Positions 1 through 9,780 of a stretch of DNA of 64,000 bases are shown piece by piece. This stretch comes from CAIZQW01 sp037133395 (lineage in GTDB: Bacteria; Verrucomicrobiota; Kiritimatiellia; RFP12; UBA1067), in the NCBI GenBank assembly GCA_037133395.1, contig JBAXOG010000005.1:1-64000 (forward strand), written 5' to 3'. The notes below the pieces were generated by a model. It was not told where the DNA came from, did not search any database, and worked only from the letters and a program-made list of their open reading frames with translations. Within the stretch, counting starts at the first letter, position 1, and each line of letters starts with the position of its first letter. The position numbers and the translations under genes were made by a program.

Positions 1-43
1 GCGTTTCACCTAATAGCCTACAGCCTAAACTGCTACAGCCTAG

Positions 44-60
44 CCATCCCTATGGGATGG
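44..60. other. Short perfect inverted repeat upstream of surface protein 1
   Basis: CCATCCC-TAT-GGGATGG is a perfect 7-bp inverted repeat with a 3-nt loop. No T-run follows, so it is not a classical terminator; it could be an operator or the end of an upstream transcript. The TTACGTAA site found before the other surface-protein genes is absent here. The first 141 bases hold no other feature that I can support. Confidence 0.35.
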
Positions 61-141
61 TAGTGTATTAAATTCAATGGCGGTTCATGTGTGGGTTGGC
101 TTTTCATCGGGCGTAAAAAGGGTCAAAAACAGGAGGTGATT

Positions 142-1629
142 ATGAAAACGGCGATATATTTCAAGGCGGTTGTCGTGATAGTTCTTTGTGCGATCCTGCT
201 TCCGACGGGGGCGTGGGCGACCGCATATTACTGGGATAACGATGGCACCACAGCAGGTTTCGGCACGGCGAACGGCGTCTGGGAGAATCCTACGCCGGGA
301 GGCACTATTGGCTGGAGCACTTCCTCGACCGGTGTAGCAGCGCCCGGCAGTATCACTACCCTCATAAGTGACACGGTTAATTTCGGCAGTACCACGGCTG
401 GACTTCTCGCCGGTACGATCACCGTGTCGGGCACGGTGACAAACGGTGGCATGACCTTCGCTTCCGGGTCGGGAGCTATCACGCTCAACGGCGGAACGAT
501 CACGAACGCGAGCCCCCTGACAATCACCTGCAACAACACGGCTTATACAAATGTCATCGGTTCCAGCCTCGCTGGCGCGGCCTTCGAAAAGGCCGGGGCC
601 GGCGCCCTGACTCTCTCCGGCGTGAACACCATTAATGGTGCTATAACCGTGGCTGCGGGCATCCTTAACCTCAATAACTCGAGTCTGCAAACGTTCAGTG
701 GGGTGGTCACTTTGAGAACCGCCACGCTCAACATCAACGGGTCGAATACCCTTAACAACCAATTAAGTGTCGCCGGTGGTGCCTACACGGGCGAAGTCAA
801 CGTCGTTAACGGCGGAATACTGACGACAAGAAATAAGGTTTTCATTGGACAGAATAATAGCGCTGCTATAGGCACCCTGAATATTTTTAGCAACGGCACC
901 GTCATCAGCGAAAACTACACCTTCATCATCGGCAACGCTTTTGATAATATCACAGCAAAAGGGATCCTGAACATGGAAACCGGCAGCGTATTCACGGTGA
1001 ATCCGGCCGCGGGGACGACCTTATGCATTGCAAACGGCTCCACGACCACGGGTACTCTTAATCTCAACGGTGGCTTGCTGACGACCTCGCGCAACATCAC
1101 ATCAGGGGCTACGGCTTCGCCGGGGAATTCCATCATTAATTTCAACGGCGCCACACTCAAAGCGGGCGCGGCCTTCACGATGTCTGGCCTGACCCGCGCC
1201 AACGTACGCAATGGCGGGGCGATCATCGACAGCACAGGCGGCACCGTCACCATGACCCAGGCATTACTGCACTCCGATATTACCGACGATGCAGCCACGG
1301 ATGGCGGCCTGACCAAGCTGGGCACGGGCACGCTGATCCTTTCAGGCACGAACACGTACACCGGCGCAACGGTCGCTCAGGCCGGCGTCTTGGAACTGTC
1401 CCGGACGAACGCGCTCTCATCCGCCACGGCGCTGGATATCCGCTCAGGGGCTGAAGTCCGCTTGTCGTTCACCGGGACGAACGTTGTCTATTCGCTCACG
1501 GTCAACGGCATCACCAAGTCGCGCGGCGTCTATGCCGCAGGCAGCGTGGCGGGGCTGACGGGGACAGCGGGGGCGTATCTGCAGACCCTGCAACCACCGC
1601 CGAGGGGCACGATGGTTCGGTTCTTTTGA
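142..1629 (+). CDS. Surface protein 1: autotransporter-associated beta-strand repeat protein
   Basis: Secreted 495-residue beta-solenoid protein. The ATG at 142 is chosen over an in-frame start at 91 because AGGAGG (131-136) precedes it and it opens a clean signal peptide ending ...PTGAWA (cleavage near residue 26). The body is rich in G, T, N and S and holds several autotransporter-associated (PATR-type) repeats, for example GTGTLILSGTNTYTGAT followed by AGVLEL. I see no 12-strand autotransporter barrel, so the family name describes the repeats and not the secretion route. The protein ends PPPRGTMVRFF, a tail shared with four other proteins here. The last 282 bp closely match the end of the gene at 26810-29707. 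It lies 44 bp upstream of a GH106 gene. A role as adhesin, glycan binder or surface-layer component is inference. Confidence 0.85.
   Translation: MKTAIYFKAVVVIVLCAILLPTGAWATAYYWDNDGTTAGFGTANGVWENPTPGGTIGWSTSSTGVAAPGSITTLISDTVNFGSTTAGLLAGTITVSGTVTNGGMTFASGSGAITLNGGTITNASPLTITCNNTAYTNVIGSSLAGAAFEKAGAGALTLSGVNTINGAITVAAGILNLNNSSLQTFSGVVTLRTATLNINGSNTLNNQLSVAGGAYTGEVNVVNGGILTTRNKVFIGQNNSAAIGTLNIFSNGTVISENYTFIIGNAFDNITAKGILNMETGSVFTVNPAAGTTLCIANGSTTTGTLNLNGGLLTTSRNITSGATASPGNSIINFNGATLKAGAAFTMSGLTRANVRNGGAIIDSTGGTVTMTQALLHSDITDDAATDGGLTKLGTGTLILSGTNTYTGATVAQAGVLELSRTNALSSATALDIRSGAEVRLSFTGTNVVYSLTVNGITKSRGVYAAGSVAGLTGTAGAYLQTLQPPPRGTMVRFF
1348..1629 (+). repeat. 3' module type A, copy 1
   Basis: This 282-bp stretch aligns without gaps to 29426-29707 and encodes the last ~93 residues of two otherwise dissimilar surface proteins. 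Both carry ALDIRSGAEVRLSFTGTN and end in PPPRGTM.RF. Identity is high at the nucleotide level, including synonymous positions, which suggests recent duplication or gene conversion. Confidence 0.8.
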
Positions 1630-1673
1630 GAAAACATAATATGACGACAAAACTTCAACAACAGGAGGCAAGC

Positions 1674-4520
1674 ATGATAAGGCGCACCATAGGACATTGT
1701 CTTGCGGGTATAACGTTTATTGCAGGGGTTGCATCTGTTGCAAGGGCAGATGCTCTGGATCAGGGCTTTGTTACGCCGCCTGCTTCGAATCGTCCGGCGG
1801 TTTATGGCTGGATTTGGCAGTGGAAGTATCCCAAGGAAGTCCTCACGCGGGATCTGGAGGAGATGAAGGCTCAAGGGATTACCTCTTGCCTGCTCTACTA
1901 TAACTGCGGTTTGAGTGTAAATCGGAAGGGCCAGAAGGTCGAGTATGGTGAAACCGAGAACCGGATCGTCCCGACCGACGAATACGATGGCCCCGGTGCG
2001 TCAACCGCGCCGGAAATGGGGCCTCCCAGCGCAAAACCTTGGAGCGCGCCATGGCTTGAAACGGTCAAGCACCTGGCGGCTGAAGCGGCGCGGCTGAAGA
2101 TTGATCTCGGCGTGACCACTGGACCCGCAGGATGTTATCGGGAGACCCTGTCCGATGAATATGGTGCACAAAAGCTCGTGTATTCAGCCACGGCGGTCAA
2201 GGGCGGGGCTCGCGTTGAGATCGACCTGCCGCTTTCAGAAAAGGTGCTTTTGCAGAAGGGTAAGAAAAGCCCGCGGTTCTATCGCGACATCGCCGTGCTT
2301 GCCGTCCCAGCGCAGGGGACAATTGCACCGGAGTCGGTTGTCGATCTGACCGGAAAGATGGACGCGCGCGGCAAGCTGGCCTGGGACGCTCCTACCGGAG
2401 AATGGAGCGTGCTGCGGTTGGGCCATAGCACCACGGGTACCTGGGCCCTGGATCATTTGAGCGCCGAGGCCTTCGACCGCAGATGGGAGCAAACCATACT
2501 GCCTCTGATCCGCGACATGAACGACGCCGAACGGGCCGGCCTGCGTTTCATCGAGTGCGACAGTTACGAGGGCGGGGCGGAAACCTGGACCACCCGCTTC
2601 CCAGAGGAATTCCGCCAGCGACGCGGCTACGACATCATTCCATGGTTGCCAGTCCTGGCAGGGCGTGTGGTTGGTGACAAGGGCCAAAGCGCGAGGTTCG
2701 ATCGCGACTATCGCCTCACCATCAGTGACCTGTTCGCCGACAATCACTACGCACGACACGCTGCTCGAGCCAAGGAATCGGGCCTTCAATTCTGTGCCGA
2801 GGCGGCCGGACCGTGGCAGAGTCAGACGGATGTGCTCAAGTCGATGGCCCGGTGCGACGTTGCCATGGGCGAGTTCTGGATGCCGGGCGGTCACCGGGGG
2901 ACTGGCGATTCCCGCCGGTTCCTGTTGCGCGATGCCGCGGCGGCGGCCCACGGATACGGCAAGGGGGAGGTCTTTTGCGAGGCATTTACCGGCGGCTTCG
3001 ATGCCTGGCAGGAGTCGCCCTTCCGCATGAAACCGTGTGCCGATCAGGCTTATTGCGACGGATTGACCCGCCCCTGCATCCACGGCTACAGCCTTTCCCC
3101 GTGGACCGACGGGGAACCGGGAGTTGTCTACGCGGTTGGCGAGTATGTGAATCGCCACGTGACGTGGTGGAATCAGTCGCATGCGTTTTTTGATTATCTC
3201 GCCCGCTGTTCATTCATGTCGCGGCAAGGCGTCTTCGCCGCCGACGTAGCCGTGTTTACCGGCGAAAGCATCGGCATACAAATGCCGCGCAAGGAGTCAT
3301 GGGATGCACTCATCCAGCCGAATTCCCGGGTCCGCGGTGCCCATGACTACGATCACGTGAATTCTGAAATCCTGCTGAAACGCATGAATGTGTCTGATGG
3401 GCGGATTGTGCTTCCCGATGGCCTGGCCTACCGGCTGCTGGTTCTCGAAAAATGCGATGCGCTTTCTCTTCCCGTGTTGCGCAAGATGGCCGAGATGGTC
3501 GAAGCCGGCGCGACGATTTCCGGTCTTCCGCCGCGCGAACCGTTCGGGCACAAGGATGATCCCGCGGAGTTTGCTTCCCTGATTTCCCGGCTTTGGGGAG
3601 CGAAATCGTCCGAGAAATCAGGCGAGCATATGCTGGGCAAAGGGAAGGTGGTTTGGGGAACTCCCGTATTGCAGGTGCTTGCCGACATGGGCGTCACACC
3701 CGATTTCGAGTGTCGTGGAGTCAGTCCAAAAGGTCGTATCGATTGGATTCACCGCAAGACAGCCGACGGCGACATTTACTATGTCGCAAGTCTCTGGCAG
3801 CCGGTGGAACAGATCGAATGCATGTTCCGCACCAGCGGCAAGGTGCCCGAACTGTGGGATCCGGTTACAGGAGTGATGCGGGAGGCCGGCAACTTCCGCA
3901 TCGAAAACGGACGTACCATCGTGCCGCTTCGCCTGGATCCTTGCGGTTCGACCTTTGTGGTCTTCCGGAAACCGACCGGCCAGACAAGCCGTAACGGCAA
4001 GAACTGGTATGATCACCGCCTCCTTCAGCAGATCGATGGTTCTTGGGCCGTCAGGTTTAATCCGGCCTGGTTTTATCCGAAACCATCCGGGATTGAAGAT
4101 GCTCGAATGGTTTTCGAGAAACTTGATGATTGGACCCGGCACAGCGAACCTGCTGTCAAATATTTCTCGGGACGAGCCGTTTATGAAAAAGAGTTCAGTA
4201 TTACGAATTTGCCTTCACAAGGGCGTGTCTTCCTGGACCTTGGCAGTGTCGGCACTCTTGCCGATGTGTGCGTCAACGGCCACGATCTGGGCGTGCTCTG
4301 GACGCCTCCGTTCCGGGTCGATGTAACCGATGCCGTCAAGACCGGCGTCAACCATCTTGAAATCGGCGTCGTAAATTTATGGCCGAATCGGCTCACAGGC
4401 GACACCTTTTTGCCCGAAGCGCAGCGCCGAACACGTACCAACATGACTAAATACACTCAATCGAGCAAGTTGATCCCATCCGGTCTGCTCGGCTCAGTCC
4501 GGGTGATGGTTGGGGAATGA
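1674..4520 (+). CDS. GH106-type alpha-L-rhamnosidase, secreted
   Basis: 948-residue enzyme of the glycoside hydrolase 106 type, a family that releases alpha-L-rhamnose from complex glycans. AGGAGG at 1663-1668 selects the ATG at 1674 over ATGs further upstream; the new N terminus is a signal peptide ending near ASVARA. After LDQGFVTPP.S.RP the catalytic region carries the motifs FIECDSYEGG, FRQRRGYDIIPWLPVLAG and CAEAAGPWQ, all conserved in the second GH106 at 6499-9357. The C terminus (about residues 800-948) is a jelly-roll of galactose-binding type with VNGHDLGVLWTPPFRVDVT and NLWPNRLTGD. It starts 44 bp after surface protein 1 and is probably co-transcribed with it. Family placement rests on recognised sequence signatures; substrate specificity is not proven. 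Confidence 0.88.
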   Translation: MIRRTIGHCLAGITFIAGVASVARADALDQGFVTPPASNRPAVYGWIWQWKYPKEVLTRDLEEMKAQGITSCLLYYNCGLSVNRKGQKVEYGETENRIVPTDEYDGPGASTAPEMGPPSAKPWSAPWLETVKHLAAEAARLKIDLGVTTGPAGCYRETLSDEYGAQKLVYSATAVKGGARVEIDLPLSEKVLLQKGKKSPRFYRDIAVLAVPAQGTIAPESVVDLTGKMDARGKLAWDAPTGEWSVLRLGHSTTGTWALDHLSAEAFDRRWEQTILPLIRDMNDAERAGLRFIECDSYEGGAETWTTRFPEEFRQRRGYDIIPWLPVLAGRVVGDKGQSARFDRDYRLTISDLFADNHYARHAARAKESGLQFCAEAAGPWQSQTDVLKSMARCDVAMGEFWMPGGHRGTGDSRRFLLRDAAAAAHGYGKGEVFCEAFTGGFDAWQESPFRMKPCADQAYCDGLTRPCIHGYSLSPWTDGEPGVVYAVGEYVNRHVTWWNQSHAFFDYLARCSFMSRQGVFAADVAVFTGESIGIQMPRKESWDALIQPNSRVRGAHDYDHVNSEILLKRMNVSDGRIVLPDGLAYRLLVLEKCDALSLPVLRKMAEMVEAGATISGLPPREPFGHKDDPAEFASLISRLWGAKSSEKSGEHMLGKGKVVWGTPVLQVLADMGVTPDFECRGVSPKGRIDWIHRKTADGDIYYVASLWQPVEQIECMFRTSGKVPELWDPVTGVMREAGNFRIENGRTIVPLRLDPCGSTFVVFRKPTGQTSRNGKNWYDHRLLQQIDGSWAVRFNPAWFYPKPSGIEDARMVFEKLDDWTRHSEPAVKYFSGRAVYEKEFSITNLPSQGRVFLDLGSVGTLADVCVNGHDLGVLWTPPFRVDVTDAVKTGVNHLEIGVVNLWPNRLTGDTFLPEAQRRTRTNMTKYTQSSKLIPSGLLGSVRVMVGE

Positions 4521-4555
4521 ACAACAAAGGAAAGACAAGAGATAAAACAAGTTGT

Positions 4556-4639
4556 TTCACCACGAAGAACACGAAGAGCACGAAGTTTGGTTGTTAAATC
4601 AATCAGCCTTCGTGGCCTTCGGGAACTTCGTGGTGAGAA
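4556..4639. repeat. CACGAAG-type intergenic palindrome, copy 1
   Basis: The left arm (4556-4585) is built from 9-bp units of the type (A)CCACGAAG / AACACGAAG / AGCACGAAG. The right arm (4607-4639) has the complement, CTTCGTGG...CTTCGTGGTG. RNA from either strand would fold into a long imperfect hairpin. It lies between the GH106 and GH110 genes and could act as a terminator, attenuator or mRNA stabiliser. Related copies occur at 29752-29812, 40474-40552 and 42390-42455. Confidence 0.8.
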
Positions 4640-4663
4640 TTCTGGATCAGGCAGGGAGTTACG

Positions 4664-6502
4664 ATGAAACACGCTTCAGTATATTGGGCAGGCTGTCTGC
4701 TTCTGCTTGCCGCGGCCGGGACGGTCGCGCAAGGCAGGGATGGAGGAGACGTGCCGGAACGCACGATGGAGGCCTTGCGGGCAGTCATTGCAGAGGGTAT
4801 TGCCTCGAAGTCGCCGCGCATTGTGATTCCGCCGGGCCTATACAGGGGGGGGCCACTCCCCTGTTCCGCCAACTCGTCAGCCACCGGCCTCTCAGATAAG
4901 AATGTCCATCTGCTCCTCGCCAACCTCACCAATACCGTGCTTATCGCCGAGGGGGTCGACATGCTCTGCACGGATCCTACCCGAGCCATCACCCTCAGAA
5001 ATTGCAAAAATGTCGAACTCCGGGGGCTTACGGTGGATTACGACCCGTTGCCCTTCACGCAAGGCGACATCGTGGAGGTAAACGGTTCGGAAGGTTGGCT
5101 GGATGTCAAGATCCATGCCGGGTATCCGGTCAGGGCGCAGGGGCGCATCGACATCGTCGACCGCCAGACGCGGTTTCGGCGCGAGAACATGCCGTTCATG
5201 TGGGGGAGCAAACCGGAACTGCGGAGCGGAGGGGTTGTGCGGATACACAACCGGTCAGCCGCCGGTTTCGCCAGGGCGGGGGATATGGCCTCGCTGTCAG
5301 GGAATATGCACTATGCGCTGGCCCACACCATCGGCATCGAGGCGTGTGACGGCGTGGTGCTGCGGAATGTCAGCGTCTATTCGTCTAACTGCATGGGGAT
5401 CATCGCGGGCGGGGGAGAGGGCGGACACCAGTTTGTCGCATGCCGCGTGGTTCCCGGACCCCCTCCGAAAGGCGCCGTCGAGCCCCGCCTTCTGAGCACG
5501 AATGCCGATGCGATTCTGACGAAACGGATGCGGAAAGGCGTGCTCACGGAAGGCTGTGAGATCCGCGACGCTGGTGACGATTCATGGAGCGTCACGTCCC
5601 CAAGTTTCGTGATCCTGAAAAAGGAGGGGAGGACGCTCTACCTCACGCCGTGGCAGACAGACTCACCCATCCCCGGCGATCACCTGTGCGCGTCGCTGGA
5701 CACGCCCTTGCTGGCCGTCAAAACCGTCGCGGCCGTTTCCGCCACGAGCGTTGAACTTTCGGCGGCGATGCGGCAACAGGTGACGAACGCCGCGTCAGAG
5801 CTCCGTCTCTCCCTGAAAGCAGGGTTCAAGAACGAGGGCATGCTCTGCAAGGTGGAGATGGAGCGGGACGTCCCCTGGGGTGAGGGAGCGTCCCTCTACT
5901 GTCCCGACCGACAGGGGAACGGCTTCATTTTCCGCAACAACAGGGTGCGCAGCTCCGGACGCATTCTCATTAAAGCCTCTGGACTCGTCGAGGGGAACAC
6001 CCTTGAGCGAATTAAGGCGATCGTCGTGCGTCCGGAGGTGCCGCGGCGTGCCGCCGCGGGCATCGCCGAGATCGTCATCCGCAACAACACGATCATCGAC
6101 GCCAATATGCAAACACCCTCTTCCGGACGCGTGCAGGCGGGCGCCGTTTGCGTGGCAGCGGAGGGCGAGAAGGGCCAGCCGCGGCCGGCCGGCATTTTCG
6201 GACGCGTGGTGATCGAGGGCAACACGATCCGGGGAGGCAATGGCGCGGCTGTCGTCGTCACCTCAGCCAAGGAGGTTCGGATCGCCAACAACCGTCTTGA
6301 GACTCCCCTGCACGTCGAGCCCAACGACAACGGAAGCGGCTATGGTGTGGACAACCATGCGCTTTATTGGTTCGCCACCTGCGGTAGTGTCTTCCTCGAA
6401 GGGAATACGGTGGTGAAGCCAGGTCCCTTCCTGAGCACCGAGGTCGGGCGGGGGCCGGGCGTCGCGCAGATCAGGGAAGCGCCGAAACGAGATCAGAAAT
6501 GA
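4664..6502 (+). CDS. GH110-type right-handed beta-helix glycosidase
   Basis: 612-residue secreted protein with signal peptide MKHASVYWAGCLLLLAAAGT. AGGGAG at 4653-4658 supports the ATG. It has the signatures of the GH110 parallel beta-helix family (exo-alpha-1,3-galactosidases): RIVIPPGLYR near residue 50 and GLTVDYDPLPFTQGDIV near residue 125, almost identical to the protein at 30765-32519. Three candidate catalytic aspartates are D282 (NADA) and D305/D306 (GDDSW). Their spacing of +23/+24 matches what I recall for the characterised enzyme PdGH110B (D321, D344, D345). The stop codon overlaps the next start (ATGA at 6499). Alpha-galactosidase activity is inferred from family and spacing only. 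Confidence 0.78.
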   Translation: MKHASVYWAGCLLLLAAAGTVAQGRDGGDVPERTMEALRAVIAEGIASKSPRIVIPPGLYRGGPLPCSANSSATGLSDKNVHLLLANLTNTVLIAEGVDMLCTDPTRAITLRNCKNVELRGLTVDYDPLPFTQGDIVEVNGSEGWLDVKIHAGYPVRAQGRIDIVDRQTRFRRENMPFMWGSKPELRSGGVVRIHNRSAAGFARAGDMASLSGNMHYALAHTIGIEACDGVVLRNVSVYSSNCMGIIAGGGEGGHQFVACRVVPGPPPKGAVEPRLLSTNADAILTKRMRKGVLTEGCEIRDAGDDSWSVTSPSFVILKKEGRTLYLTPWQTDSPIPGDHLCASLDTPLLAVKTVAAVSATSVELSAAMRQQVTNAASELRLSLKAGFKNEGMLCKVEMERDVPWGEGASLYCPDRQGNGFIFRNNRVRSSGRILIKASGLVEGNTLERIKAIVVRPEVPRRAAAGIAEIVIRNNTIIDANMQTPSSGRVQAGAVCVAAEGEKGQPRPAGIFGRVVIEGNTIRGGNGAAVVVTSAKEVRIANNRLETPLHVEPNDNGSGYGVDNHALYWFATCGSVFLEGNTVVKPGPFLSTEVGRGPGVAQIREAPKRDQK

Positions 6503-9357
6503 ACCTCTCGTACCCCACCTATATGAAACACAAAAACACAGTATGCCTGGGGGCCAAAATCCTCGGCATGTTAGCAATCCTCCAGACCGCGGCGCTGGCC
6601 TTGGGCGCCGATTCGCTTGAACGCGATTTCTTGAATCCACCTGCCATGCACCGCCCTGCCACCTTTGCCTTCATGCATACCACGGGAGGCCCCGTGGCCG
6701 ACCAGGCCATTTGCCGGGATATTGAAGAGATGAAGAAGAAGGGGATTAGCTCGGTTCTCTTTTACTTCCCCTATTTTGCTGGTGGGACGCTGAGCAACAA
6801 AAAGCTGGTTTTTGGCGAGAGCGAAGATCAGGTGGTGTCCACGGAGGAGTACAAGGGTCCCGGGGCCATCAGCGAAACCTATCCGCCGACTCCGCGGGGC
6901 TGGAGCCCTGAATGGCGCAAAACGCTTCGGCTGGCTTCAAAAGAATGTGGGCGCCTCGGAGTGGAAATGGGGATAAGCATGGGGGGGGCCGGCTGTGAGA
7001 ACTCCAATGGCTCCCCGACGAGCGCGCAAAAGAATTGGGTGGTTTCCTCCACTCGGGTGACCGGGACCACGGAGGTTGACCTCCCCTTGGCAAAGGAAGT
7101 TTTTGATGCCAAGGGCAAGGCGCTCCCTTATGTGGATACTTTCGTCCTTGCCCTGCCCGATTCCAAACAGACGTCCCCGGACAAAATCCAGGATCTCACG
7201 GGGAAGATGGACGCTAAAGGCCGCCTCAACTGGAATGCGCCAGCAGGCGATTGGGTTGTCCTTCGGTTTGGCTATGTGCAAGCAGGCCGCTATATCGATC
7301 ACCTGAGTGCCGAGGCCCTTAACGAAAAATGGGACAACACAATGGCGGTTCTATTGGCGGAAATGTCTCCCGAGGAACGCAAAGGCCTTTCTTATGTGGA
7401 ATGCGACAGCTACGAAGGCGGACCCCAAACGTGGACCCCGAAGTTGCCGGAGGAATTCCGCAACCGGCGTGGTTATGATCTCAAGCCGTGGCTGCCTGTG
7501 CTTGCAGGCAAGGTGGTGGGGTCGCCCCTTCAGAGCGCCTGCTTCAAACGGGATTACGAGCTAACCATTAGCGATCTTTATGCCTCCAATCATTACGCCC
7601 GCCATACGGCCCTGGCTAACGCCAACGGGCTAAATTTTTGCAGCGAAGCGGCAGGGCCGCATCAAGCCCAAACTGATGTGCTCAAAAGCCTCTCCCAGTG
7701 CCAAATCGCCATGGGCGAATTCTGGACTCCCGGAACCCACCGGGGAACGGGCGACGCCAGTCGGTTCCTGCTTCGCGATGCGGCGGCCGCGGCTCATGGG
7801 TATGGGAAGAGGGACGTGTTCTGCGAGGCGTTCACGGGAGGTCGGGATCCCTGGCAGGTCACCCCCTATCGCATGAAGCCGGCAGGTGATCAGGCATTTT
7901 GTGATGGGCTTACCCGGCCCTGCATTCACGGTTACAACATTTCCCCGTGGCCGGATTCCAAACCGGGATTAGCGTATTGGGCAGGGGTTTATTTCAATCG
8001 CCAGACGACTTGGTGGGATCAGGCCGCCGCTCCTTTCCTGGAGTATCTGGGGCGTTGCTCCGATCTCTTGAGCCAAGGGCTTTTTGTGGCTGATGTGGCC
8101 TACTACACGGGAGATGGCATTGGCCAACTGCTCCCATTCAAAGCCGCTTACAAGGACTTCCCCGGGGATCTCTACGATTACGACCGGATGAACGCTGATA
8201 TCCTGCTCACCCGGGTCGACGTCGCCAACGGCCGCTTGGTTCTTCCCGATGGGATGAGCTATCGCCTCCTGGTTCTTCAGGATAAAGTGCCCTTCCAGCT
8301 TGCGACCTTGAAGAAGTTCCGGGCTTTGATTGAGAAGGGGGCTGTCGTTTTGGGGAACCGACCCACGGAACCATTCGGGCTTTTGGACGATCCGGAATGC
8401 TTCCGCCTTGCCACGGATGAAATTTGGGGAACGGAACAGACTGGCGCCACGGGGTCTCGTGCCTTGGGCAAAGGGCGGATTATCTGGGGGAAATCCCTGC
8501 AGGAGGTCCTTGCTGCAGAAGCCGTTGAACCCGATATCGAGATCACGGGCAAAAGTGCGAAAGGGATCATCCGTTGGATTCACCGGCATCTGGAGGACGC
8601 GGAGATCTACTTCCTTTGCAGCCGCTGGGAACCGCTGGAGCATGTGGAGTGTTCCTTCCGGATTGCGGGCAAAGTTCCAGAAATTTGGAATCCGCTGACC
8701 GGCAAGATCCAGGAAGCACATGCATTCCGGCAGGAAAAGAACCGCACGGTGGTGCCGCTGGAGTTTGAGCCTTATGGATCCACCTTCATCGTCTTCCGCA
8801 AACCCACCTCCGAAACGGCACGTTCAGGAAAAAACGGGTGGGAGTTCGAGTCCGTGCAGACTTTGAGTGGCCCGTGGACGGTGCAGTTCGACCCTGAGTG
8901 GTTCTATGCCTCTCATCCGGGGAAGCTGGCCACAACGCTGCAATTTGAGTACTTGAGCGACTGGACCAGCCACCCTCTTGAGGCAGTGAAGTTCTACAGC
9001 GGAACGGCGACTTATCGGAAAGAATTCATAGCACCACAAATCGAGGGGTCGCTCTATCTGGACTTGGGGGAGGTTTGGGATGTTGCCTGCGTGCGCTTGA
9101 ATGGGACGTCGGTGGGAACGTGTTGGACAAAGCCGAATCGGCTGGAAATCACCCGGGCACTCAAATCCGGACAAAACGTGTTGGAAGTGGACGTGGTCAA
9201 TCAATGGCCCAACCGTCTCATCGGCGACAGTTTTCTCCCCAAGGAACAACGCCGAACCCGCACTAACATCAAATACACACAAACCGCGCACTTATATCCC
9301 TCCGGCCTGCTCGGCCCCGTCCAATTGCTGAGGATCCGGCCCCCGCAGGGGCCATGA
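6499..9357 (+). CDS. GH106-type alpha-L-rhamnosidase, second copy
   Basis: 952-residue paralogue of the enzyme at 1674-4520, with the same order of signal peptide, catalytic GH106 region and C-terminal jelly-roll. Shared motifs are YVECDSYEGG, FRNRRGYDLKPWLPVLAG, CSEAAGPHQAQTDVLKS and, near the end, VNQWPNRLIGDSFLPKEQRR. The ATG at 6499 overlaps the upstream stop as ATGA, which favours translational coupling. An in-frame ATG at 6523 (MKHKNTVCLGAK) gives a shorter, more typical signal peptide, and neither has a strong Shine-Dalgarno. The mature N terminus LERDFLNPPAMHRPA replaces LDQGFVTPPASNRPA. Clear divergence from copy 1 implies an old duplication, perhaps with different linkage specificity. 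Confidence 0.86.
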   Translation: MNLSYPTYMKHKNTVCLGAKILGMLAILQTAALALGADSLERDFLNPPAMHRPATFAFMHTTGGPVADQAICRDIEEMKKKGISSVLFYFPYFAGGTLSNKKLVFGESEDQVVSTEEYKGPGAISETYPPTPRGWSPEWRKTLRLASKECGRLGVEMGISMGGAGCENSNGSPTSAQKNWVVSSTRVTGTTEVDLPLAKEVFDAKGKALPYVDTFVLALPDSKQTSPDKIQDLTGKMDAKGRLNWNAPAGDWVVLRFGYVQAGRYIDHLSAEALNEKWDNTMAVLLAEMSPEERKGLSYVECDSYEGGPQTWTPKLPEEFRNRRGYDLKPWLPVLAGKVVGSPLQSACFKRDYELTISDLYASNHYARHTALANANGLNFCSEAAGPHQAQTDVLKSLSQCQIAMGEFWTPGTHRGTGDASRFLLRDAAAAAHGYGKRDVFCEAFTGGRDPWQVTPYRMKPAGDQAFCDGLTRPCIHGYNISPWPDSKPGLAYWAGVYFNRQTTWWDQAAAPFLEYLGRCSDLLSQGLFVADVAYYTGDGIGQLLPFKAAYKDFPGDLYDYDRMNADILLTRVDVANGRLVLPDGMSYRLLVLQDKVPFQLATLKKFRALIEKGAVVLGNRPTEPFGLLDDPECFRLATDEIWGTEQTGATGSRALGKGRIIWGKSLQEVLAAEAVEPDIEITGKSAKGIIRWIHRHLEDAEIYFLCSRWEPLEHVECSFRIAGKVPEIWNPLTGKIQEAHAFRQEKNRTVVPLEFEPYGSTFIVFRKPTSETARSGKNGWEFESVQTLSGPWTVQFDPEWFYASHPGKLATTLQFEYLSDWTSHPLEAVKFYSGTATYRKEFIAPQIEGSLYLDLGEVWDVACVRLNGTSVGTCWTKPNRLEITRALKSGQNVLEVDVVNQWPNRLIGDSFLPKEQRRTRTNIKYTQTAHLYPSGLLGPVQLLRIRPPQGP

Positions 9358-9404
9358 ACAGGATCGGGGACATTCCTTTCCCGCAGCACGGTGCCCCAGA
9401 AAAT

Positions 9405-9760
9405 GGGTACAGGGGGACAGACAATGCTTACACCCCGTGAGCTTTGCGGGCTCTGTGAGAAAAAACGGCTACACATTTTCAGGAAACGCGCTTTTCGCAA
9501 AATAGCCGCCATTCTTGGGTGCCCCTTTGAAGACAATGCTTCCCTCCTCCGATAGTTCTTTCAGATAACGCTGTGTGGTACGAAGGCTGATGGCCAGATG
9601 TTTCGTTGCCGTGGGAGCATTGATGCCCTGATGGGTCTTGATCACATTCTGCAGGCTGGTTTTTATTGATTTTACACCGCCACGGATCCCTGCCTTTACA
9701 CCGCCAAATAGGGATTTTACACCGCCATGTGCGTGGCGCGAAAAAGGGGGTTCTCCAAAG
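9405..9760. repeat. Long direct repeat flanking the AbiE module, left copy
   Basis: This 356-bp segment recurs at 11830-12140 on the other side of the AbiEi/AbiEii pair, nearly identical except for one 45-bp block (9682-9726) missing from the right copy. That block lies between two copies of GATTTTACACCGCC (9668-9681 and 9713-9726), so the right copy looks like a recombination deletion product. The left copy is bounded by a 27-bp direct repeat (9405-9431 and 9761-9787) containing GGTACAGGGGGACAGACAAT. Confidence 0.85.
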
Positions 9761-9780
9761 GGGTACAGGGGGACAGACAA
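9469..9780 (-). pseudogene. Truncated C-terminal winged-helix fragment, left copy
   Basis: 103-residue reading frame on the - strand. It resembles the C-terminal end of AlbA_2/ATP-binding regulator proteins: a GGV-rich linker (HGGVKSLFGGVK, GIRGGVKS) followed by a winged helix with SLRTTQRYLKELSEEG and GAPKNGGYF. In that family this part normally follows a several-hundred-residue N-terminal region, which is absent. The first residues (MSVPLYPFGE) are read from the bounding 27-bp repeat, so the start is accidental. I see no Shine-Dalgarno. It is probably debris of a once larger gene. Confidence 0.6.

Noticed and set aside
142..1629. Classical type V autotransporters (also considered for the other four surface proteins)
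   Set aside because: None has a C-terminal beta-barrel domain; only the passenger-type repeats are present.
1590..1629. PEP-CTERM or type IX sorting signal at the C termini
   Set aside because: No hydrophobic segment with basic tail and no ~80-residue C-terminal domain; the conserved part is about 10 residues.
2235..3182. 315-codon open frame on the - strand inside the GH106 gene
   Set aside because: It is antisense to a clear enzyme gene with conserved motifs, has no recognisable domain and no ribosome-binding site; high GC makes long antisense frames common here.
4552..4899. + strand frame beginning MFHHEEHEEHEVW
   Set aside because: It is a translation of the CACGAAG palindrome followed by the wrong frame of the GH110 gene.
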